Shown here piece after piece: positions 1 through 11,609 of a stretch of 64,000 nt of DNA (position 1 is its first letter; each line of letters begins with the position of its first letter). Where the stretch lies: positions 39,853 through 103,852 of the forward strand of contig OENT01000524.1 in NCBI GenBank assembly GCA_900239685.1, in the 5' to 3' direction. The notes under the pieces are model-generated. The model worked only from the letters and a program-made list of their open reading frames with translations. It made no database searches and was not told the origin of the DNA. Made by a program: the position numbers and the translations under genes. Origin of the DNA: Rotaria macrura (lineage: Eukaryota > Rotifera > Eurotatoria > Philodinida > Philodinidae).

Positions 1-675
1 TCCCACAGATCATGACAGTTTTCCACTCCTCACTTAAAAACTGTGATAGATATTATTGATATTCAATCAAAAGACATCTGTCGATGAGATATCATTAAAA
101 TCATTGACCTGCTTCTTGATCGTAGTAATAGAGAATTAGCTTAATGGTTGTTAGCTATTGTTTCACAACGCATAATCGACAGCAGCAGCTTCATCTAATT
201 AGCAACAGTAGTTTCATTGTATTCCGCATTCGAAATCCGCAGTGATTCCTCTATGTGTTATAGGTGGATAGATTCAATTCGACTGAAACTTTAAGCCTAC
301 TCTACATTGAGATTACTGCACCATCTGCAACCAATGAGACCCTATTCATAAGCTGCACACTGAAATCTATAAGATTCCTTTTCATAAAATAATCTTAGTA
401 TTGATCAATGAATACATTTTTCTTCTTTATTTTTGAATTCAATCTAATTTTAAAGATTCTTTTCGAAAAAATATTTCAAGTAAAAAGAAGAAATTCTATT
501 GATTACAGATATCGTTCGACCTATTATTCGATGTATGCTTGAATGAGAAATGCATAAGTGAAGTTGCACTCTTTGAATTACTGAAGCATTCAAATCAATC
601 TGAAATTGATGGTATCACCAAGTTATCAATAAAGAAAAAACTAATGAGCAACAATTGAATAAAATATTTCTTTTA
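1..675. other. Intergenic, nothing recognised
   Basis: AT-rich sequence without a long reading frame, obvious repeat or RNA gene on either strand. Confidence 0.5.
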
Positions 676-2060
676 CGGCGTGTTTCCCATTTAAACATTT
701 TTTGAGTGAAAATGCGTCTGAGGCGCGTTTCATTTGCGTCGAAATCGCAGCAACCCAACGCGTAGAGACGCAGCTTAGATGAAACATTTCTTGCGTTCTG
801 ACGCGGATCTATATAAGCTCTCGTTTAGACGCGATTGATGAGAAGATCGCTACCAGGCGCGATCCAGTCTGAAGTCCCATCTGGACGCGACTGCCTCAAT
901 ATTTTAAATTTCAAAAATATATTTCAATCCGTCTCAGGTTTGGTCTGAGTCGCTATAGATATTGCCTGTCGATAGTCTTTACCTAACCAGAGGTCAACGG
1001 AAAGTTTAAATTTTAATGTTTCTAAAATGGTAGAAGTGAGATTAAAACATATGAACTAGCGATTAGAAAGCAAGTGTACATACCATTGAATCACACGTGA
1101 TCACATAAGTTACAGAACGAAACGTAATCTATATATGTATCGTCTATTAACAACATTTACAGCAGTGAGTGTCAATGAAATGCTCGACATATATAAAATT
1201 AGAATTATTGCTTTAAATATAAATGCATTAACTTATCCGAAAAAATTAGATTATATAAAATGAATTACACAATTTAAAAAATGTCTAATTATACCGATTA
1301 ATGCTTTAGAGAAATATTTTTTACTTTTTTTTACGAAAGTTGATCTTAAAATGGAAATTTTCAAAAAACTGGTCTCTTGAATTCTTTTATCATTTTTCGA
1401 GTGTTGACTACAGATGTTTTAGAATCGATGTACCTACTTTCTTCTATTTAAACGCATTATAATATTTCAGGAGAAAAACAATTTCAAAATTGTTGAACCT
1501 TCGACGTTATTCAGACTAAATTAACTTTCTAGAAATTCTTGAGAACTATTTTCCGGGGGATCGAAAAAACGTGAAAATATTTTTTGTATTAACGAGGTTC
1601 TGAATCGAGTCTGGTATATACTGTAATCGGAGGGGCATCGAATGCGTCTGAGAGTGATTCATGCTCGAAATTTTTTATGTTCGAATGTGTTGCAACTGAA
1701 ACCGCGTCTAGACGCAAGAAATGTTTCACTGGAGACGTATTTTCAAATAAAATCGAACTCAGACGCGACGCTCCACAATAGATCCAGCAAGACGCAAAAA
1801 TAGAAAAATCGCAACTAAACGCGCTTCTAACTAAAATCACGTTTAGACGCAAAAAATGTTTCACTGGAGACGCAATTCCAAAAGAAAACGCGTCGACATG
1901 CGTTTCCAGTCTGAGTCCACCCACGTTCAGACGCAGATCGTGCAAAATCGCGTCCAGACGCATTTTTTATTTACTTTTCATCGCGTGTGGATGCGTTTCA
2001 CACGAAAAACGCATTTAAACGCACGATTTCTGCGTTTTGTGTTTACATGGGTATCGCTGA
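676..2060. mobile_element. Non-autonomous TIR-like element with GACGC-rich ends
   Basis: Two motif-dense blocks (about 700-905 and 1590-2050) flank an AT-rich core. Both blocks repeat AGACGC/GCGTCT at irregular spacing in both orientations (more than ten copies), while the core has almost none. A TAGACGCAA-like start followed by AAATGTTTCACTGGAGACG occurs twice in direct order (near 1706 and 1847), and a reverse-oriented relative lies near 772. The outer edges look inverted: CCCATTTAAACA near 690 against CCCATGTAAACA read on the minus strand near 2050. No transposase frame is present. Arrays of short subterminal motifs are typical of hAT, CACTA or Mutator-type non-autonomous elements; assignment to one of these is inference, and no clear target-site duplication was found. 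Confidence 0.5.
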
Positions 2061-3257
2061 AATTTACACTAGAGGTTGCTTAACTCGTTTAGATCAACGT
2101 GAAACAATCATTCGTTTGTATCATCAAATGAGGGAAAAAAACTTTTGAAGAATCGTTATTATGATTGTGTTTTTTATTTTTTATTGACATCACCGAAAGT
2201 GGTTTTCATCGCTTTCTTTCATGATTTTCGTCTTAATAAAAAAATTATAATTTGCAGCATATAATACTTAAGAATAATCATATTTCATTTCTTCTTTGAA
2301 CGTAAGAAATTGTCGCTGCTCTGTTTTGCCATCTCTCTGTGCTTATGATATATTGAACTGAGCTCTGTAAATGATATCCTATAGTTTCATGACCCTGTGA
2401 TTTTTTCTGATGGGAACATGATAATTCTTTGTTTAAAATAAAATACATGGGCTTGTTTTGTATTTGAAAAGAGGGTCCCGATTAGAACTTAATACTGTGG
2501 CTACGCATGAGTGTGACATCATGCGAAAAAATGTTTCGTAAATCAAATTTAGACATACTTTGAATGGTTGTCAAATCCCTTAATTTTTACGAAAACTCAA
2601 CGTAGTTTTTATCTCGAGGTAGATAGGTTCTCGTATAAACAGATAAATACAGTGATTCAGTAGAAAAAAGTCTTCATTTTCAAGATTATGAGTTACTTTT
2701 CACAAATTCCGGATCTTAGTATATCTGTAAACATTTTTTATCGGGTACTGCCATTTCGGTTGATTATTCGATACTGTGAGGGTGTAGATGCGCATGATTA
2801 ACTTTATAGATGAATAAGAAGATCATCATCCTGCTACAAATGACATCCATTTCCACGTCCATTCATATCTAGGAGAGAACAATAAATAGATAAGACCCCA
2901 TGCCGCTCATTTTTTTATTAACTGTATTACAGTTACACGGAGAGTAAATTCTCCATCGCAGTTTCATTGTAATTGAATGAATGGGATGGGACAATTAGGT
3001 GTAATTGCTTTAAAGTGATAGGTATGATTTTGATATTTTGTAAAACCTCAGTAGGACGTGTGCGGATGTATCACGGTAAAGATCATCCGATATGGTTTTA
3101 TTGAAGGAAAGATTAGCCCACACAAAAGATTTGGTCATGGCTGTAACTTGTAACGTGATTGCAACCCTAATATGCATCTGCTCTCAAATGGTTATCGGAA
3201 AATATCCTTTGTCTTTATTTTTTTGTGTTAAGCAAAGCAACAGAGAAATAAATCATG
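2061..3257. other. Intergenic, nothing recognised
   Basis: AT-rich, no repeat structure seen. A 74-aa frame at 3092-3316 (+) contains one hydrophobic stretch but overlaps the end of the better-supported minus-strand gene, and I do not call it. Confidence 0.4.
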
Positions 3258-3596
3258 CTAGATCGAAAGCAATCGAATTGTTTTGTCTGAGCAACAAAAT
3301 GCTGAAATCAGCATAATAACTATATTGGTATGACTGAGTTGGGAAGTCAAATCACTCGAGCCTGATGTACATTTTGATGATGTTGTACCAGTTACACCAC
3401 TCGGGGGACAATCTGCTGGATAGTGAGAACGACATTCGTTTTGACAGTCGGCGTTCTTGCATGACAGGACAGAAAAATTCCCTTGATATGTTGGAATACA
3501 AGCATGCCCAGCACAGCAGATGCAAAGACATGAATCAGCATTGGCCAATTGGACCAATATGGAAGAGGTGATAATGTAGAGAAGAAGTGAAACCAT
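3258..3596 (-). CDS. Small secreted cysteine-rich protein, possibly membrane- or GPI-anchored
   Basis: A single-exon 112-aa protein. Residues 1-20 form a clear signal peptide (hydrophobic core LLLYIITSSILV, cleavage likely after ANA). The mature part holds ten cysteines between residues 23 and 76 with a dense CLCICC cluster, one N-glycosylation site (N40-F-S), then a short Ser/Thr-rich stretch and a hydrophobic segment near residues 91-102 (NIVIMLISAFCC). The layout fits a small disulfide-rich extracellular protein, secreted or tethered to the cell surface. I do not recognise the family. The start is supported by a 3' splice acceptor (TTTTGCAAATAG on the minus strand, AG at 3601-3602) only four bases before the ATG. 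Because of the polar tail after the hydrophobic segment, a spliced alternative C-terminus is possible. Confidence 0.6.
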   Translation of the reverse strand: MVSLLLYIITSSILVQLANADSCLCICCAGHACIPTYQGNFSVLSCKNADCQNECRSHYPADCPPSGVTGTTSSKCTSGSSDLTSQLSHTNIVIMLISAFCCSDKTIRLLSI

Positions 3597-4582
3597 ATAT
3601 CTATTTGCAAAATCATATAGTTAGAAACGAAATATATTGCAGAAAATACGGCATGTTTTACTCTATGTAGTGCATCTGTAAAGCACAATATGAACGATTT
3701 GTTAATCTTACTGTAATACATAGATAGGAAAATCTGAATTCTTTATCAATCTTTTTATATTTTGATACCTAACTTTGCCCCTCCTAGTTTTTAGTTGACT
3801 TTATACACACAGTCATTAATTATGCCATCATTCTAATTGTTCGGAAGAATAGCAGCGCTAATAATCTGAGGAAGTTGAATATGTTCCAAACGACTAGATC
3901 AGCTATCCGTCTTGAGAACATACGCGAATGAATGAGATTGCATGGAAACAATCATGCAGAAGTGCACTGTTTAAAAATCACGCAAGGGTGTCAACTAGTG
4001 AACCAGATACAGACTCAATGTGAGGTTTTCACTCATTGAAATATATCAGATTCTATCTTCAACCTTTATGTTGGTCTTCTTTCTACATGAAGCCACAGAC
4101 ACACTCTTCTCTGTAGTAATTATTTATACTCACATACATGATGCGAAGTGAGCCTATTATAGGCTCCACAAAATGCTGATGTTTTTTGATTCAACATTTA
4201 GGATTCATTTTTTTTCCTGCGATCAGTCTAGATATTTGAATGAATCCTCATTTCGGATCAGATTTCAACGAGTGAAGATTTGATTCGTTATTCCTTGACG
4301 CCCACTGACATCATTACTCTGGTGGCCCTTAGCGGCAAGTCGGACTTACTGGAATCTACGTTGGACAATTTTCTATTAATAAGAGTCGAACACGGCTTTA
4401 AAATGTTTCCCAAAAAGTGGCCTATAACCAAAAATATTTAACCCGACAGATTTTCACTGTGATATAAGTAACGATTTGGTGGCAACATTGACGGTTGTAC
4501 GTAGCACCACCTATTGAAATGTTTTTTTTAGATTCTTGAATAATTAGAATTCAGTCTTATGTACTAAATATCGGAAAAGGTG
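3597..4582. other. Intergenic / possible upstream region of the minus-strand gene
   Basis: AT-rich. Apart from the acceptor next to position 3600 nothing is recognised. Confidence 0.4.
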
Positions 4583-5911
4583 ATGCTTTTTTGTGTTTTA
4601 CTCTTTGGTGTTATTCTCGGAGGCGTTGACAAAAGCGAAGAAGGAGGAAAAATGAGAACCAACAAAACAAAGTGCCTGCGAAGTACTGTGATTTCAACAT
4701 AAATAGACCATTAAGTGAGTAGACTAAAACACATCACTGTCAACACTAGGAAAATAAAGAAGACATATCAGGATCACTATGAAAATAAAAATATTTCTTA
4801 GCTTCTTTCTTGACGGTACGACATGAATGGTTGCCGATGCGAACACCAAGCAAAATAGATCTATTTTATTGGAATCTGTCAGAGTATAACCATGTTTAGG
4901 GCAAAAATTCAGCCCATAGATAATTGAAGTGTAAAAAAGAAGCTCGATTCGTGATAAGAATTTGCTTGCACAATGTCAGCAAACATTTCTTATCATTTCT
5001 ATTATCAGCAGATTGTCAGTAACATGATTCTTTTGGATGTGTCTGTCTTATTATTTCTTTTTCAACCGTCGTCTCTCGTGCAATCGATCAGATGTGCTTG
5101 AAGCCGCGTTCGTTTAGTTCAATTCTGATCAATCCCACTCCAATAGCATGCGCGATAAGCGACTGAATTACACTCCGGTCGAGCAGGCTCTGACTTAACT
5201 TCACGTAGCGCGTTGTCAGTGGTAGCTTTGCATTGCGTAATGAAACACAAGTTCATTCAAAATTAGACATGACAACTAAACTCAATACATCTCGTATAAC
5301 AACAGATATTATTTACGAATGTATTACAGACAAGTGTGATCAAGAGTTTGTTCATGAGGCACTCGCTCCTGCCATGGTTCAATTCAATATCACCCCAATG
5401 AAACAAGTTTTCATTGATCTATTCTACACAACTGAACCTGATCCTAAAGACTTTGTGTGCTCGGATACAGTGTGCGCATCCAGTCAATTATGTATTGCAT
5501 TTTTAGTAAAGATGAACACGCCAAATGGTACTTCAATTACGATTCAAAAAGGTACAGAGTGTGCTCACCAGTTGTTGACTGAATCTGACTTCATGGTTTT
5601 CCAGCAGAACATGCTGAAAAATGCTGTCGTGAAACTTCTCTGGGAGTTGTCCAATCGGCCAAGATATGATCAAAATGAAACACTCTTATATGGGTTAAGT
5701 CTTGTTACTGATCAATTCAAAACTCCACTCAATTTCCCATTTAAAGACATGACTACAAAAGTGTTTTTCTACCTCTTCACTATCGACTTCTGCAACATCA
5801 ACGAACACAGCTTTATCAACCACAACAAGTGGAATTACTAGTATCTCCAATTTAATTAACTCGAGATTGCTCCTCCTCAATTTTGTCCTTGTTTATACTT
5901 TTCTCTTTTGA
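4583..5911 (+). CDS. Putative secreted, GPI-anchored-like protein with a frameshift (two-exon model)
   Basis: The main exon reads in one frame from an acceptor near 5219 to about 5760. It is an acidic protein with seven cysteines (YEC, DKC, FVC, TVC, QLC, TEC and similar) and several N-glycosylation sites (NET, NTS, NGT), so it looks extracellular. The first frame has a stop at 5839-5841, but from 5762 the next frame runs to a stop at 5909-5911 and encodes a Ser/Thr-rich linker followed by a hydrophobic end (LLLLNFVLVYTFLF), which is the layout of a GPI-attachment signal. The frame change lies at a run of A and T bases (5757-5768). An upstream ATG at 4583 encodes a signal peptide (MLFCVLLFGVILGG); a donor at 4672 joins it in phase to 5220, with a 548-nt intron. 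Family unknown. The first exon and its join are tentative. The frame change is either a real mutation or an assembly indel. Confidence 0.45.
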
Positions 5912-6380
5912 AGAAAAACATTTTGCAATTCGTGGATGAAGAAAGTTTCAAGCACTCATCTTACAGAACAAAGGATGTTGCATCGTATGTCAAATATGTA
6001 AATGAAACTGGCAAGCTCTAAAATTCGCAAAAGTAATCTTTGAGCCAAAGTAACATATGAAATCTTTAGGATTTTGGACTGTTGTTAAAACTCAGATAAA
6101 CGAGTTCAGTTTGGAAAAACAATCTTCTTTTTATAAGAACCGACCTATGCTAATAGTCATTCGTTTTTCTTCATGCATCGAAAAAGAGAGAAGGTGTGTT
6201 GTAGCAGTGTCATCATTATCGGCGTTATGATTGATTCAATCGATTCGGATTTGCCAGTGTTTCTCTCTTGAAGGAATTTAATGAAGATGCGCGTGCGTGT
6301 TTATGTGAATGTCAGTATGAAGTAAAAGCCCTCACATGGAAACCAAAAACTGTGTGAAAACACAAATTTTCCCTAGACTA
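5912..6380. other. Intergenic, nothing recognised
   Basis: AT-rich spacer between the secreted-protein model and the first copy of the dispersed repeat. Confidence 0.4.
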
Positions 6381-7066
6381 CGGTTATGGGTTTAGAAACC
6401 GTAATTTACCTATGTCGGTCTGTCCGCCGCCTTGCTGCCTGTCTGTCCGTAACAATTGGCACAAGTGGCCATTCCTTTGGCACAAATAGCTATTTCTGAG
6501 ACAAAAATGACCATTACAGTGGAACCAATGACGACTTATAAGGCACATATTATGAATGAATCCACTGAACGGTCACGTGAAGTAGCCTCTTCTACATACA
6601 GAGAAATTGAAAAGAGTAGGAGTTCCTATAAGGAAATTTTATCCCTCAATCGTTAAATTTGAGAACCCTGTGATCCAGTAGCTAAGTGTGAGAGTCAACC
6701 TCTTGTTCATTCCAATGATATTGAAGCCCCCACGACAAGATTTTTCAATTGTAGTCTTTTGGTTATGAAACTGAGAGTTGAGCTCTATTCCTCTAGTCAA
6801 AATAATGTTTTAGAAGCTATTTTACATCCGTCTTTGCATTGAGTTGGGTACGTTTCTTTTGTCATTGTTCTTGGAAGTTTTTCAATTTTGTCTTATTGTT
6901 ACTCCACTTTCACTGAATCGTTCTCTGCCTTGCTCACCTCTGCTGAACTTCTTCCAACATCTTCTTGGCAACTTCATGATCTGTGGTAGAAACAGCCAAT
7001 ATTGTCTTGTGTTCATGTTTTCACGTGTGAATTCCACACGTCTAGGGTCCAGTGAATCGATGTTCG
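6381..7066 (+). repeat. Dispersed repeat family, copy A (plus orientation)
   Basis: The left end (GAAACCGTAATTTACC, then CTGTCTGTCCGTAACA and GGCACAAGTGGCCATT) matches the left end of the copies at 25489 (+) and 12775 (-). The right end (GTCTAGGGTCCAGTGAAT) matches the right end of the copy at 26195-26230. The middle has diverged. No protein-coding capacity is evident; the small frames inside are chance or relics. Confidence 0.6.
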
Positions 7067-7377
7067 ATTCAAATGACTTAAGTATCCTAATGAAGGTACT
7101 GACCTAAGACTTGCTGAAAAGTACTCTGCTTTTAATGTGCCACAGAAACCTTCGGCTAGTAAAATTACTTAAAGTACTTCTAAGTACATATAAAGTACTC
7201 AGATGGGCATCATGCTCAATAGCGTCCAGTAAATGGGTATTTGAGGGTAGGGATCAAATACTCAACTGAGTACAATTGCACAGAAGTTTTAGGTATCCTG
7301 CTGTCAATATTGCAGTATGTTGATGATCAAACCTAACTTTTGACTTTTTTCATTTTTGTTTATCTCACAAGTAAGGT
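7067..7377. other. Spacer rich in AGTACTT motifs
   Basis: Lies between two oppositely oriented repeat copies. It contains several AAAGTACT/AGTACTT motifs within about 100 bases (near 7120-7200) and no gene. Confidence 0.4.
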
Positions 7378-7752
7378 TCATCGACATCGAAAGTCGATTT
7401 ACTGGGCCCTAAACTGATAGGGGTTACGACTGGAAATGCCATGCTGGAGATAAAATCAGTTGATTGTTTCAGAATCTGATACTGAAATTTCAAAGACATT
7501 AGTTGATAAGTTTATTGGCGACACGGAGGTACTTGAATAAGTGAAAACGAGGTAAAAACACGGCGAAAATTAAAAATTTCCAACGAAAACGAATGAGAAA
7601 AAACACAAAGACAAAGTGAAACACGAAGAGGGGCAGCAGCTAAACTGGGGCTTTAGAATGAGGGCGGAGATCTCAAGTCCTTTAGTCGATCAGAAACGTG
7701 TTTCAAAAATCATGTCAGGGGGCTCGAAAGTTTTCAGAGGTGGGGAGCAGGT
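7378..7752 (-). repeat. Dispersed repeat family, copy B (minus, truncated)
   Basis: This is the reverse complement of the right half of copy C (25855-26232): CATCGAAAGTCGATT, GGGCCCTA, AGGGGTTACGACTGG, AAACGTGTTTC and GGTGGGGAGCAGG all align in order. It stops abruptly near 7752, so the left half is missing. With copy A it forms a tail-to-tail inverted pair separated by about 310 bases. Confidence 0.65.
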
Positions 7753-8480
7753 CCAAGCAGACAAAATTACTCAAACACGCGTGTAAACACCATAAAGTAG
7801 CTTTTCCTGAGTGTTTAAACGCGCGTGGAAAAAAGTGGTCGTGTAAACGCCAGAGAATATGTGTATCCCGGCATGAAAGTGGCCAGTTTTTTGCCATTCA
7901 ATATTTCAAGGTGTGTAAAGGCCGGGAAACGTTGCTTTCTGCCATCGAACACGCTCATTTCATTTCACACACATGTAAACTATCAGAAAATCTCTATTTC
8001 GAACTTTTTTTCGCAAAATTTTTACAGGCACGCTTTCAGCGATAACTGATAGCAGTTTTATTGCCTGAAAAATGAATGATTTCACAATTTTTTTAAAAAA
8101 GTATTTGCGCCGTTATTCATTTTTAGAATTTCAGCGTTTAAACAGGCGGTATCACAGAATTTTCTGCGCTTCAGGCAAGAAAAGTTTTCATTGTTTCGAT
8201 CAAATATTTTTAGTTTAAACGGCTAAAGAAGGAGAATTCCATGTGTATTGGGGACCAAAATTTTCCATTCTTGGTTACTCGAAGATTTGGACGTTAAAAT
8301 GGCCCAAACCATAGAACGCAACAAGTTTTAACGAACGGAATTTGCATGATTATCATGATCCAGTTTTTTCGCGTTTTTACTGCTAAATCACGAGAATTCT
8401 CGTGGTATTGAGAATCAAAACTTTTCAAGCGTGTTTTTGTCAAAATTCTAGATGTTAAAACGGCTTAAAGTACAAAAGTC
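7753..8480. mobile_element. Motif-dense block with GTTTAAACG/GTGTAAACG repeats
   Basis: Immediately after truncated copy B, GTGTAAAC, GTTTAAACGCG, GTGTAAACGCC, GTTTAAACAGG, GTTTAAACGGC and GTTAAAACGGC recur on both strands at irregular spacing, with a less dense middle (about 7930-8130). This resembles the end structure of the elements at 676 and 13911 with a different motif. The small frames here (for example 7698-8045) are probably products of the repeats. Boundaries are approximate. Confidence 0.4.
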
Positions 8481-9895
8481 GAGGCGTTTTTACGAATAAA
8501 ATTTCTCATCTTTGTTTCGTGCAAAATTGTGCTCATTTAAACTATCAGATACTGAGCACAAGGTGCTTACTTATAGATCAAAGGTTTATCGTTTGATAAT
8601 TTTCGAGTTTGTACGATTTTTAATTTACTTCTGAGCCTAGAGTAGCGCGTACACGTATTACAGTGATCGCTTTACATCAATTAAATGCGATTAAAAAGGA
8701 GTTTTTTAATCATGGAAATAGCTGAAGCTCGACCATAGTAGTAATTATATTAATGGATCGTTCGGTTATTTGAATTTCTATGTAATGAGCAATTCTTATT
8801 TTCAAGTGCTGGACATATTTGCGCTATGCAAGCGAATGCCACAGCAATTATTTTTTATCACATGGTTACCTCTCTTATTCTGATATTGGTAATAACATGA
8901 ACATGAATCTGACATACAATATAATAATTAAAGCTAAAAACTTGTTCTTATCGAAACAGCAACAAAATATTATCGAGTAAATGAAAGTTTCATTTTAGGT
9001 TCGGATAGCACTTATAATATCTTAAAATAAGAAAATTGAAGTTCACAATGGAAATAGGATTGGCTATATGATTGCCATTATGCTATTTTAAGACATAGCT
9101 AGGTTTTTATTATAAATGTGAAAGACGTATCGAATTCATGCTCATCGCGAAGAGACTAAACTGTAGCGATTGAGCAAAAATAAAATACTAATTCGGATTT
9201 TACATTAATGTTGTTTCTGTGAACCATTGGAGTTACTTCTTTATACGAACTGCAAATCTCACAGCTGATAAAGCTAATATTTTCTATTGCAAAGAAATTA
9301 AAAAACTCTTTGTCGTTATATCGAATCATACTAAGACAGTTTGCGTTGATCAGGACTTTTTAACCTGCTCATTCCGTCTTAAGAAGCTCAGTTCCTTTTG
9401 AAAATAATTATTTGCTCGAAAATAAATCGCAAAACGGCCGTATTTTTGTATAGCTATCTCTTTACCACCTCAATTAATCGTCTTCGTATTTGTCTAGCGA
9501 GAAAATATGAAGAAGTAGTGTAAACACTTCTACTCTCGATCGTATTCATGGAAGATTCTCTTTAACTTTCTTTTGTTACCAACTGCACCTAACTTCCTGC
9601 CAGAGCTCTGTGTTTATTATTTCTATTCAGATTTTACTCTGCTCGACAACCATATACATGGACATATTCTCTTACACATCTCTATCCTCATACTTGACTC
9701 TATCTTCCCATCTACTGATGCCCATGATACTAGAGGATACAATACAGGAGAGAAAAAAGGTTACACATCAACGATCAACATCCATTCCTATTCGGAAAAA
9801 TCAAATACTTATATCAACGATCAAACGGGTTTGGTTTTTCTTTTGATCATTGCTAACTGAGATAGATAGATAATTAGTTCCACCTCCAAACGAAA
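8481..9895. other. Intergenic, no gene called
   Basis: AT-rich. Two overlapping frames near 9573-9860 (+) are Ile/Ser/Tyr-rich without recognisable domains and I do not call either. Confidence 0.4.
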
Positions 9896-10045
9896 GTGTT
9901 TTCCCTTGCGTATTTTCTGAAACACGATATAGAACCTAGTGTTACAGCTATTTGGCAGAATATTATCCCTCTCCATTTAACAGGTCTCTACCGATATAGC
10001 CTTAGGATTCCAGCACACAAGAGATTACCTGTTGAACTGGATTGA
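9896..10045 (+). pseudogene. Possible coding remnant
   Basis: Forty-nine open codons with balanced amino-acid use (for example TAIWQNIIPLHLTGLYRY and RIPAHKRLPVELD) end at a TGA. The same frame soon reopens for about 20 codons (LYRDEGFYARKARKQK) up to about 10130. This may be a relic exon, but no family is recognised and chance cannot be excluded. Confidence 0.2.
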
Positions 10046-10139
10046 CCTTATTAGATGAGTTTGCTTTTCTTGTATAGAGATGAAGGATTTTATGCTCGAA
10101 AAGCTCGAAAACAGAAATAGATCATATGAATCTCAGTTA

Positions 10140-10958
10140 ATTGATAAAATCTTATTTTTATCTAATAATACAGGTAACTATGTATTGTGTCACATGTTTC
10201 TCACACAGTCCCTTAAGGTAACATCTGTGTTTTTCTATGATCAATTCCCATAGTACTTAAAAGATGATCACTACAAGAACGGTTTTAGCATTCTATTTTA
10301 GCATACTATATAGCTTATCTAGACTTGCTTAAATGAACGATGTACGTCTATAAATGTCACGAAGCATTACAACAAACAAATACCGTGGTAGATTTCTCCA
10401 TAAACTAACTCTCTTACTTATAGATTTGCTAATTATCTTACAGCTTTTTACATTACTCAACTACCATCTCTGCCGATTTAGCCACCGATTCAAAATGTAC
10501 GGTCGACTCTAAGAACCATTATATGCCCAAAACACTTAAACAACTAGCACATACCAAATAGATACTCTAAAGTGACAAACATATCTATTGAGAAACCACT
10601 TGAGTATTGAAAGAGTTAACATCTTTTCTGAAACAAATCCTAATAACTGATGTAGTATACAGAAATAAAGTGCTTAGCTATTTGTTCTTATCAACATTCA
10701 ACGTAGATCAAATATATACATTGTAGAACAAAACTGAATGCCAGAGCTGCTATTATCCAGAGAACAAGTATGCCGTAAGATTGACAGATGGACAACTATA
10801 TGTATGTAGATAGTTAAGTATCTAGCGAGGGACAAAGTTAAATACTTAGTAAGGTCGATAGATATACAGCTAGATAAATAGATGAGGTAGTTTATTTCTT
10901 ACCCTAAACACATAGGTAGAACCGAACTCTAAAAGTCTCTCGTTTTTGCGTCGAACAA
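10140..10958. other. Intergenic, partly low-complexity
   Basis: AT-rich. About 10790-10895 is rich in TAGATA/TATGTA-type simple sequence. No gene seen. Confidence 0.4.
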
Positions 10959-11525
10959 TTATAGGTTCAGCAAAGGGAAACTAGTTTCGTACGTTTGACA
11001 GGGAACTTGTTCAGGTTCAGCAGAATTAACAGAATTTTGCAGTGTTTCCATGAGACCTTCTACCAACTCAGCAGACTCATTTTTATTTTCGTACATCATG
11101 AGTGACATCATCAGCAGCTACGAAAAGCTTCGTAACACGTTGGCACATCAATTCTCAGTTTCCTTGTCAATGTAAAGGTTCAACTATTCTATTAGCAACC
11201 ATCAAGAATCCATTAGAACATCTAATGATTTCGTACTTTACTACAGAATTATTATCAACTCCATTAGGTATTTAATGGAAAGTTAAGTTTCATCTTCATC
11301 TTCTTAAACTAATAGCTTCATTTCTCTCTCTAGATCTTCAACAATCTGATTTGAAAGGTAAGTTTCATCTTCTCAAAGTAATAATTTGTCATTTATTCTT
11401 AGATGTTCAGCAATATGATTCGAAAAAGATTTCGGCTTCGGGATAAAACCTGATTTCTACGACCCTGCATCCAGAGAAGTAATACGTATCGTAGTTTTTC
11501 TAAGGTCATTATATGAAATAATGTA
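10959..11525 (-). pseudogene. Decayed coding tract with a tandem 75-bp duplication
   Basis: On the minus strand, the stretch from about 11525 reads as a charged, helix-forming protein (LRKTTIRITSLDAGS, KSGFIPKPKSFSNHIAEHL, NQIVEDLEREMKLLV) interrupted by in-frame TAG, TGA and TAA. A unit of about 75 bases is duplicated in tandem (about 11282-11355 and 11357-11431) in register with the reading frame. Further on, another frame gives VVKYEIIRCSNGFLMVAN with two stops, then a third gives NKNESAELVEGLMETLQ and ends at a TAA at 10959-10961. Mixed frames plus stops suggest a pseudogene of unknown family. On the plus strand the duplicated unit happens to look like a 24-nt microexon flanked by AG and GTAAGT; I consider the minus-strand reading more likely. 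Confidence 0.4.
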
Positions 11526-11609
11526 CCGTTCATAGATGTCTAAGTGTTATTTTCATGGGTATTTTCGATTTCCAATACATGGGAAATCCTCTAAGAGTAT
11601 TCCAGGAAT

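Noticed and set aside
1589-2083. 124-aa (-) and 75-aa (+) frames
   Set aside because: They lie in the GACGC motif block and are by-products of the repeat.
3365-3721. 68-aa (+) and 109-aa (-) frames overlapping the small secreted protein
   Set aside because: Other-frame shadows; the 3258-3596 frame has the signal peptide, Cys pattern and adjacent splice acceptor.
11282-11431. Tandem 24-nt microexons on the plus strand (AG...GTAAGT)
   Set aside because: Plausible splice signals, but no plus-strand flanking frame; the minus strand reads better as decayed coding DNA. Kept only as an alternative.
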